From Symsagittifera roscoffensis (Eukaryota > Xenacoelomorpha > Acoela > Convolutidae), in contig NC_087063.1 of NCBI RefSeq assembly GCF_963678635.1, positions 75,973,617-76,037,616 of the forward strand: DNA of 64,000 bases, given 5' to 3'. The position numbers and the translations under genes are program-made. Numbering within the stretch: position 1 is the first letter of the stretch; each line of letters starts with the position of its first letter. Below the pieces are notes generated by a model. It saw only the letters and a program-made list of their open reading frames with translations. It ran no database searches and was not told the DNA's origin. Below, piece after piece: positions 57,798 to 64,000 of this stretch.

Positions 57798-59900
57798 TTA
57801 TTGTACTAGGGGGAAGGTGCGTACCCTCCGCCTAGTACTACTTAGCTTTTTAACTTAATAAACACCGAAAATTCCGGGGGCCGGAGGGATAGGTGGGAAG
57901 TCATGAGCCCGCTTGTCCCAAGGTCCCGGGACCAAAAACAATTAAAGAGAATGCGTAAAATCGAACTAAAATAATGTATAACCAAGAAAAAGCCAAAAAC
58001 AAAATTATTTGAAAAAAAAAGAACAAAAAACAGTAAAAAATCCAAAAAAGACCAAAAACAATCAAAAACATAAAGTGACAGTTTATATGTTATATGTTAT
58101 TTCCGGACAAAATGTGATCTGACCTTCCTTTTTGTTGTTGTTTCAGATTGATTTTTATCATTTCTGATAGAAAGATTATGTGTTTTGGTGACGGGTTGGG
58201 TACCCTCCCTTGAGTGTAATTTGAGTTTTTAAGCACGTTAATGGTGATTTTGCCGGTGGCCGGAGGGTAGAGTGGCAAGCTGACCGACGTGTTCCACACT
58301 CAAAAGGGGCATCAGGGACAACATCCACAGCGACTGTTGTGTATCGTTGAAACAATTTTAGTATCGTTCGGGTACTATTTCATCAAAACTAAAGAGAGGG
58401 GGGCACGATTGGCGCGGTCCGATTGTACCCTGCATCGATCACGAATTTTCGAGTTAAGGGTCTTAACTCGGGTGTTTTGGTGCAAAAGAGGGTATAGTAA
58501 TTGTCAATAACGACTACTATTAGATTTTTGTCCTTAACATATATTACTTATCAATTATTTAGACCTGAAAAACACCCAATTTTATCGAAAATTACTGATT
58601 TTCGACCAAACGGCAGACCCCCAAAATTTTGAATATCCGAGCTTTTCCGAACAGCAAAAAGCTTTTATATAGGGAGTTGCTACGTATCTCGATCCCCCTG
58701 ACTAAAGAAACCGCGTGAGAAAAAACTCAGTGGAAGTTAGAAAAAAAACAAAATTTTTTGATCAAAATTTTGATAATTTTCCGAATTTTGTCAATTTGTT
58801 TTGGGGATCGAGTTTTTGTGTTCTTAGAGTTAGAGCAATCAAAATTTTCGCGTTAGGAGCGTGCTAGCATAAAGTGCTCGGTTATTGGAGAAATTTTTGA
58901 GTAACACTCCGATTAGCTCCGTGGATAGAGCTAAGGACTTAGAGATTGGAAAAGGAAGGAATCGGAGGGTCCAAATTTGATAGTTATTGGCCAAACTTTT
59001 GTCTCCAAACCAATTTTGGTCCGGTTTTTTGCATTGTTCCAGTGCTGTACGGGGCTACTACGCTCGTTTCAATTATTTTTAGGCACTTTCAATAGGAATT
59101 GCGAAAAAAGTCTTTCAGAACCTATATAAGTGGTGAAAAAAGGCCATTTTGAATAACGCGTTTTTGGCGATTTCTCAAAGACAAACCGACCAATCGGGAT
59201 AATTTTGGTACCATAAGTTGACGTTTTTGACCACTTTTTCGGACGGCAACCGTTTTTGGGTTGATATCTCGGAAGAGAAATTTTTTTTAGAATTTGTTGG
59301 TTCGGAGGGTTCAAATTTTAGGGAACCCTCCGAGCGGGAGAAAATTTTATAAGATCACCTTTTTATCCTACTGGGAACGTTGACCGTGTCAACCAACCTA
59401 GTTTTAAGTAAGTTACACCGCATTCGCAGGCTTTATTGCGGTAAGATAACCCTTTTTCTTGATTTTTGGGGAACCCTCCGAAGTATCCCTCCGGAGTCAG
59501 TTAAGCTCCTTAGTGGAAATTTTCCACGAGACCCTCCGAAGAAGTTAAGACAACCACCCACAGAGAATTTAGCTTGTTTTGACACCTTCTGAGACTAGTA
59601 GGAGACCCTTACAAGTGATATTCAATGAATTTGAATTTTTAAGGGAACCCTCCGAAGTAACCCTCCGGAGCGTATTAAGCCTCTTATTGACCTTCCTTAG
59701 TAAGTTTAGGGGGACTCTTCGAAGTAACTTGGGTGATTACGGCACCCTCCGAAGTAACCCTCCGAGGTAAGCTAAGCGTCTTAACAACCCTCCGGAGTAA
59801 CCCTCCGGAGTGACTTAAGCCTCTTAGCAACCCTCCTTATTGAAAATTTAGGGGTATCTTCTGAGGCAATTTGAGCTACTAGAATATCCATTTAGAGTCG
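57798..59900 (+). repeat. CCCTCCG-motif region, probable leader of downstream retroelement
   Basis: CCCTCCG or its complement recurs at about 57824, 57890, 58202, 58262, 58964, 59305, 59325, 59470, 59484, 59530, 59647, 59661, 59745, 59759, 59786, 59801 and partly 59831. Clusters read CCCTCCGAAGTAACCCTCCG, and CTCCGGAG is palindromic. The blocks at about 57812-57945 and 58191-58320 are diverged copies with GTACCCTCC on one side and GGCCGGAGGG on the other. TATA-like words lie at 58664-58672 and 59123-59130. It may include the 5' LTR of the element at 60810, but without a 3' LTR I cannot set limits. Confidence 0.55.
58907..58967 (+). ncRNA. Structured, tRNA-like segment (tentative)
   Basis: CTCCGATT at 58907-58914 pairs perfectly with AATCGGAG at 58960-58967. 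Inside, AGCTC-CGTGGATA-GAGCT forms a D-arm-like hairpin close to an A-box. GGTCCAAATTT just outside is like a degenerate B-box. The anticodon and T arms do not form properly, so it is not a functional tRNA; a tRNA-derived SINE remnant or an RNA structure in a leader is possible. Confidence 0.2.
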
Positions 59901-60040
59901 GAATAAAAGGTCAACTACTAACGGGCGTGCATATTAAAAAACAGGAGCCCATTTGACCCGGAGATTCGTGATCAACTTTGGATTCTAGATCGGGTCTGTT
60001 AGAGGTACCCGAACAATTTTTTTTTTGGTTGTGATTTTGG

Positions 60041-60409
60041 TTGTATGGTTGCCTTGAGCTACTTAATAGGAAGGCTCGGGCAATCCGGGAACACATAAAA
60101 GAAGACATCTGTGAGTGTATTAGGCAGATACACACTCACTTGAGAAGAAAAGTTGTTCCCTGCTCTCGTGCACTTGGAGCGTTCCGGGTGTGGGGGAGCC
60201 TTTTCATAGACTTTAGAAAATTTTCGATCAGAGATTGCCTTGAGCTACTTAGTAAGACAGCTCGGGCACTCGCAGGACACCTAAGAGAAGACCTCGGTGG
60301 AGATATTAGGCAAATACACACTCACTTGAGAGGACTGTGTCCTGGGCTTCGTTCTTTCGGAGCGTTCCGATTGAGAGAAATCTTTTTCTTTAAGACTAAG
60401 TTTTATTGA
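60041..60409 (+). repeat. In-frame 186-bp tandem duplication
   Basis: GCCTTGAGCT occurs at 60051 and 60237, and ATACACACTCACTTGAGA recurs similarly. The period is 62 codons, and one frame spans both copies (122 residues), each with CLELL, ARA, ED, IRQIHTHLR and GAFR. No known domain. Conserved residues in both copies hint at coding, but the ATG at this frame's start is not certain. Confidence 0.55.
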
Positions 60410-60809
60410 TCTGTTTCTGAATCATCACTACCTTTTTACAAAAGATTGTTTGATTTTAACAAAGCAGTGATTTGATAAGAGTGTGGCGATAAATTGATAC
60501 TAACAAAAGGCCGCTGTCATCTGTAGGAAACTCTTATCTGATTATCAATTGTGTTTTGTGTATTGACTATATCTTGTGAAAATTTTGTGATACTGTTATA
60601 CTATACAGCGGGGTTAGCATTAAATCAATACTGAGTAGGTCCTGTGTGTAACTTTAGCTGAGTCACTAATATTGTCATTGAGAAATCTAAGAGACATTTT
60701 TGATACTAACGAAATCGAGTAGGCAGCGTTAAGTAAATTAACTTGAACTTATTTGCGGTACGTGTACATCGCCATTAAATTGTACGAATTTTGTTATTTT
60801 TTACAAAGT
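60410..60809 (+). other. Untranslated stretch before Gag
   Basis: AT-rich leader between the duplication and the Gag ATG. No primer binding site could be placed. Confidence 0.4.
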
Positions 60810-62261
60810 ATGCTGCGTAGAAACTCGCTAGGAATGACTACTAAGATTCCCAGGCTGAGCAAAGGAAGCACGCGAAAGTTTAGAACTAGGCGTAGCCAAT
60901 CCTCGTTTAGCAGCGTTTCAGACGTTTTTGCAGACAACGAATCGTCTAAAGGTCAAGCTGATCTTTCAGTGAGTGAAATGAAACTAAGAAGCGAGAAGAA
61001 CCTTGATGGTAATCAAGGGCGGAGCGCCGAGGCCGGGCTGGCAAGCGAAACGCTTGTGGACCCCTTTGACGAAGGGGAACGAACGCTTATTCGACCCGAC
61101 TTTGAGCCGAGCGAGGACCTCGGACGGGCGGAAGTCGAAGGGAGGGAGGAGGCCTCGAAGCGTTCCGAGGTCGAGCCGCGAGAGGAAGTGTTGGTCAGGG
61201 GAATGTCCAAATCGGAGACTAAGAGTCATAAGTGGAGAAAAGAACTTTCACATTTAGCCAGTACCCGCTCATCTCTTGCCAAGCAGAGCAGGAACGCGAT
61301 GATGTCGAGTATAAGCCCCAGTGAAGAACAAACGGGTTCAAAGGCCAAGAAAAGCTGGAACTCTTTGTACGATGAGCGCATGGCGTCACTACAAACTGAA
61401 GGTTTATCTTCCAGTTATAACCATCCGGAGTTAACCCACCCGGATGTGAACTTCACGCCGTGCCCAAGGAACGACATGAGCAGGAAGACGTTGTCCGCCT
61501 CGCCGACCAGGCCCATGTCTGATAGGATAACGATGGGAGCGTCCTCAACATTCGACAGGTTGATGATGTCGATGGGCAAGCAAAAGGGCGGCGCGTCATC
61601 AAGTACCAGGCTGCAGCCGCAGTTGACCTCATCTTCTCTGGGGCTAACCCCGACATTGGGGGCAGCTGGCGATATAATTGACATGTTTGCTGGCGTAATG
61701 ACTGGACTGGATGAACTGAGACGGGACATGACTAAAAGAATAGATCAAGTTGAAGAGAGAGCTCACCAGGGTCGAGAGAATTTGCGAGATGAACTGACGC
61801 ACGTGAAGTCGCAGGCGAGAGTCGATCAGGTTCAATTGATTCGCAACACCGATCACTGCCTGGCGGAGAGCTTGGCACAGGAAAACAAGGAGTCAGAGGA
61901 AAGAGAGGCTAGGATGACAAGAGAGATCGAGCGATTGTTGAACGATCATGGCAATACCTATGCCCATACGATGACTAGCCTGGAAAAAAGGTTTGATGCC
62001 AAATCTGGCCAGATGATGCAGAAGCTAGACGAAATCTTAAACGGAAGTAGTCGGGAGGAGCGTTCCAACCCAAGGGAGCGCTCACGCCAGGCGAACGATG
62101 GAGATGGAACAGGCAACTATGCCGGGGCCCAGCAAAATTCGAGAGCGAATTACGAATCTAGGAATAGGGAGCGGCCCAGGGCAGCCCCATCGAGGCCAGG
62201 TTGGACGAACCCGGTCCCGCCGGAGACGGATGCCAACCCGGAGACAAGATTGCCCACTTAG
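60810..62261 (+). CDS. gag: Gag N-terminal region with coiled coil
   Basis: The first ATG in the frame is at 60810 (MLRRNSLGMTTKIP); the frame opens earlier with TTG. It encodes 483 residues: a basic Ser/Arg-rich start, an acidic middle (61020-61200), a stretch of disordered Ser/Pro sequence and a coiled coil at about 61690-62040 (LDELRRDMTKRIDQVEERAH onward) that should mediate Gag multimerisation. The 62050-62260 part is Arg/Pro-rich. The frame stops at TAG 62259 where the capsid goes on in frame 2, so a shift near 62240 is needed, either programmed or from decay. Confidence 0.72.
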   Translation: MLRRNSLGMTTKIPRLSKGSTRKFRTRRSQSSFSSVSDVFADNESSKGQADLSVSEMKLRSEKNLDGNQGRSAEAGLASETLVDPFDEGERTLIRPDFEPSEDLGRAEVEGREEASKRSEVEPREEVLVRGMSKSETKSHKWRKELSHLASTRSSLAKQSRNAMMSSISPSEEQTGSKAKKSWNSLYDERMASLQTEGLSSSYNHPELTHPDVNFTPCPRNDMSRKTLSASPTRPMSDRITMGASSTFDRLMMSMGKQKGGASSSTRLQPQLTSSSLGLTPTLGAAGDIIDMFAGVMTGLDELRRDMTKRIDQVEERAHQGRENLRDELTHVKSQARVDQVQLIRNTDHCLAESLAQENKESEEREARMTREIERLLNDHGNTYAHTMTSLEKRFDAKSGQMMQKLDEILNGSSREERSNPRERSRQANDGDGTGNYAGAQQNSRANYESRNRERPRAAPSRPGWTNPVPPETDANPETRLPT

Positions 62262-62851
62262 TCCCAGATCTGACTACGGTCTCACAGGATACGACGATGT
62301 ATGCTTCGATGTTTGAGCCTCTGAACAGATCTCTCGAGACATTCATCACCAAGCTCTCGAAGTCAACCGAGAGAGGAGAGAGGTCAAGAAAGACTCTGAA
62401 AAAGCCAAAATCATATAAAGACGAGTCAGACGGTTGCATTGATACTTGGATAGAGGTGATGAAGTTGCACTTTGAAGAGGAAAATCTCTCAAAGGAACAG
62501 GAATGCAGCGCACTGACAAGCAACCTGGAGGGTACCGCCCTGAATTGTGTAATAGCGAAAAGGGCAAATGAACGAGACAGTGCTCGCAAGATATTTGACA
62601 TCCTGCTGAATTGTTTCGGCTCTGGATTACAAGGGCATCAGGCTATGGTGAAGTTCGAAAAGACGCGACAAAGAGATGACAAATCCATAGACAAGTTTTT
62701 GGACGACCTTGAATTACTTAGGAGGAGAAGCAACCCCGATGAGAGAATTTCCGAACGGAACGTAGCGATTGCCTCGAAGTTCATGGATGGAGTGAAGAGT
62801 GAAGAGTTAAAAACAATGCTAGCTAGCCACACACTTCACCCTGTCGCTTGA
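62240..62851 (+). pseudogene. gag: Gag capsid domain
   Basis: Frame 2 carries a retrotransposon Gag fold: CIDTWIEVMKLHFEEENL, LTSNLEGTALNCV, then ARKIFDILLNCFGS and a helix pair with FEKTRQRDDKSIDKFLDDL. The order fits the retrotrans_gag family. It ends at TGA 62849, just where frame 3 takes over. Confidence 0.78.
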
Positions 62852-63359
62852 CCAGGTACCCACGCCCGATGATTTGCGTATGAAGTCGCGTGAGTACTTG
62901 CTCATAAAACCGAGGGCGCAAAACCGTTACAGCAATTATGGCAACTACAACGGAACAAACACTGGCGCGAACTCCAGTTGGTACAAACCTAGCGACGACA
63001 TGGATAAGAGGAAGTCCTGTGCGAATTGTGGCTCAATTGACCACCATGTTTCTGCATGTTCTGCTTAAAAACAGAACATGAAGGCGATAGGCCACTTTCT
63101 CGACAACGTTGATGCGACCGACGAGGACCACGAAGAGTACGTTAGAGGGCTCATTATGAAGTATGGACCGAGATGCTTCTTCTGTAATTTGGAGGGACAC
63201 TTCAAGTCGGACTGCACTCAATTTTGGGATGCAGTGGCGGACGCGAAACATCCCCGCCATGAAGAGGCGCTTTCGGGCGTCAAAGCCAGTCGAGCACGTC
63301 TGATGAACGAGGCTGAATCTCAAAAAAAAAGAGACAACCCCGAGCACTTGTCCGACTAA
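62838..63359 (+). pseudogene. gag: Gag nucleocapsid with two CCHC knuckles
   Basis: Frame 3 contains CANCGSIDHHVSAC and CFFCNLEGHFKSDC, both CX2CX4HX4C, which bind element RNA. An in-frame TAA at 63066-63068 lies between them. The frame ends at 63357 after an A9 run at which frame 1 takes over. Confidence 0.82.
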
Positions 63360-64000
63360 GAAGGTGAAGAACATGCCTGACGAGGTGGTAGGCTCGAGCT
63401 TGGAGGCAGAGTCGGCCGGCCCGCTCAAGGTGGATTATGGTTTGGCAGCAAGGACAACGTTGCAGAATGTCCAACAGGAGCTAGCCACGAAAGAAGTTGA
63501 GCAATGGGTAAGGTCGGAACTGGAGAGCACAGATCTTCGGGAAAATTTTTTTCTTTTTGAGTAAAACAACAAAAGAGGACACACAGGAACCCAGAAAGCA
63601 GAGATTAAAGCTAAACGTCATATCGGGTAGAAATTTTGGCATGACGAAAGAAGGGATGAAGATAATGTCCATTATCTCAGTCGCAGGACACCAGGTGGTC
63701 AAGAACTTGAGCGAGCCGTCCGAGATTACACTGGTCCACCTGGACATTTATGCAGACTACCTGAGGGAGAAGGATCCCAAGCTGGACTCCAGGGCAGTGC
63801 GAGCACTGCTCACGACAGGAGGTCCGAGGCTGATGAGAGTGAATGGACATTACATCGAGGTCCATGGCCCATATCCGATTCTGATGAATGTGGACGGCAT
63901 CAATATCTACACAAAAGCTCACGTAACTGATGCGAGTGATCAGGTGGGCCGGATATACATTGGCCAAGAAGAGCTGAAGGTGCGACGAATTGGACACAAT
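63322..64000 (+). pseudogene. Pre-protease region of third element
   Basis: Frame 1 is open to 63564 with a charged, helical stretch (QQELATKEVEQWVRSELEST). After a T-rich run frame 2 goes on to the window end with VISGRNFGMTKEGMKI, AVRALLTTGGPRLMRV and VGRIYIGQEELKVRRIG. It resembles the region before the protease in some Mag-like gypsy elements. The TTGG is not taken as the protease active site, which would lie beyond the window. Confidence 0.55.

Larger units (their letters stand above)
60810..64000 (+). mobile_element. Third Ty3/gypsy-type element, Gag part only
   Basis: Gag-like frames with a coiled coil, capsid and two CCHC knuckles run to the window end with no RT yet. The GC content is visibly higher than in the flanks. 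Frame changes at about 62240, 62838, an A-run at 63321-63330 and a T-run at about 63545, plus TAA at 63066, show decay or base-calling error. The LTRs are not located. Confidence 0.8.

Noticed and set aside
58900-58985. Functional tRNA gene
   Set aside because: Anticodon and T arms do not form, and the B-box is degenerate; kept only as a weak structured segment.
63790-63850. LLTTGG as a retropepsin site with lost Asp
   Set aside because: The surroundings do not look like a protease core, and related elements seem to have the true site further on; the window ends first.

Overview
The window is AT-rich, repeat-dominated eukaryotic DNA, most likely from an invertebrate animal. It holds a spliced seven-transmembrane receptor gene with kilobase introns, three Ty3/gypsy-type LTR retrotransposons, a reverse-transcriptase pseudogene of a type common in invertebrate genomes, hAT-type miniature elements with 8-bp target duplications, and a 7-kb minisatellite. 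I cannot name the species. I saw no operons, CRISPR array or rRNA. Some ORF starts are GTG or TTG, so I chose starts by frame and domain, not by first codon alone.

Layout. 1-5954: a Ty3/gypsy element whose 5' LTR is cut by the window edge, with Gag, a good -1 frameshift site, and protease-RT-RNase H-integrase broken in the integrase. 6474-12520 (minus): a three-exon rhodopsin-type GPCR, 331 residues, intact in frame, with repeats in both introns. 15408-17361 (minus): a decayed RT element. 18978-37752: an 18.8-kb LTR element with 4-bp target duplications, near-identical LTRs, a small basic pre-gag frame, Gag, protease, RT, RNase H, integrase, a membrane-anchored accessory frame (ORF A), an envelope-like glycoprotein and an accessory frame (ORF B) that starts inside the envelope stop codon. 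38019-38427 and 52937-53369: hAT-type miniature elements; a third, end-less copy lies in GPCR intron 2. 41500-48487: about 233 copies of a 30-bp unit, open in one frame for 2340 codons, with a 2070-bp internal duplication. 53686-54144 (minus): a possible small two-exon gene with one in-frame TGA. 57800-60420: a leader-like region with many CCCTCCG motifs, hairpins and an in-frame 186-bp duplication. 60810-64000: the Gag region of a third Ty3/gypsy element with two CCHC knuckles, running off the window.

Only the GPCR looks like a functional host gene. The retroelements are broken by in-frame stops and frameshifts; several shifts sit in homopolymer runs, so assembly error cannot be excluded. 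The most unusual features are the giant env-bearing retroelement with its overlapping accessory frames and the minisatellite with a two-state position and a recent large internal duplication.
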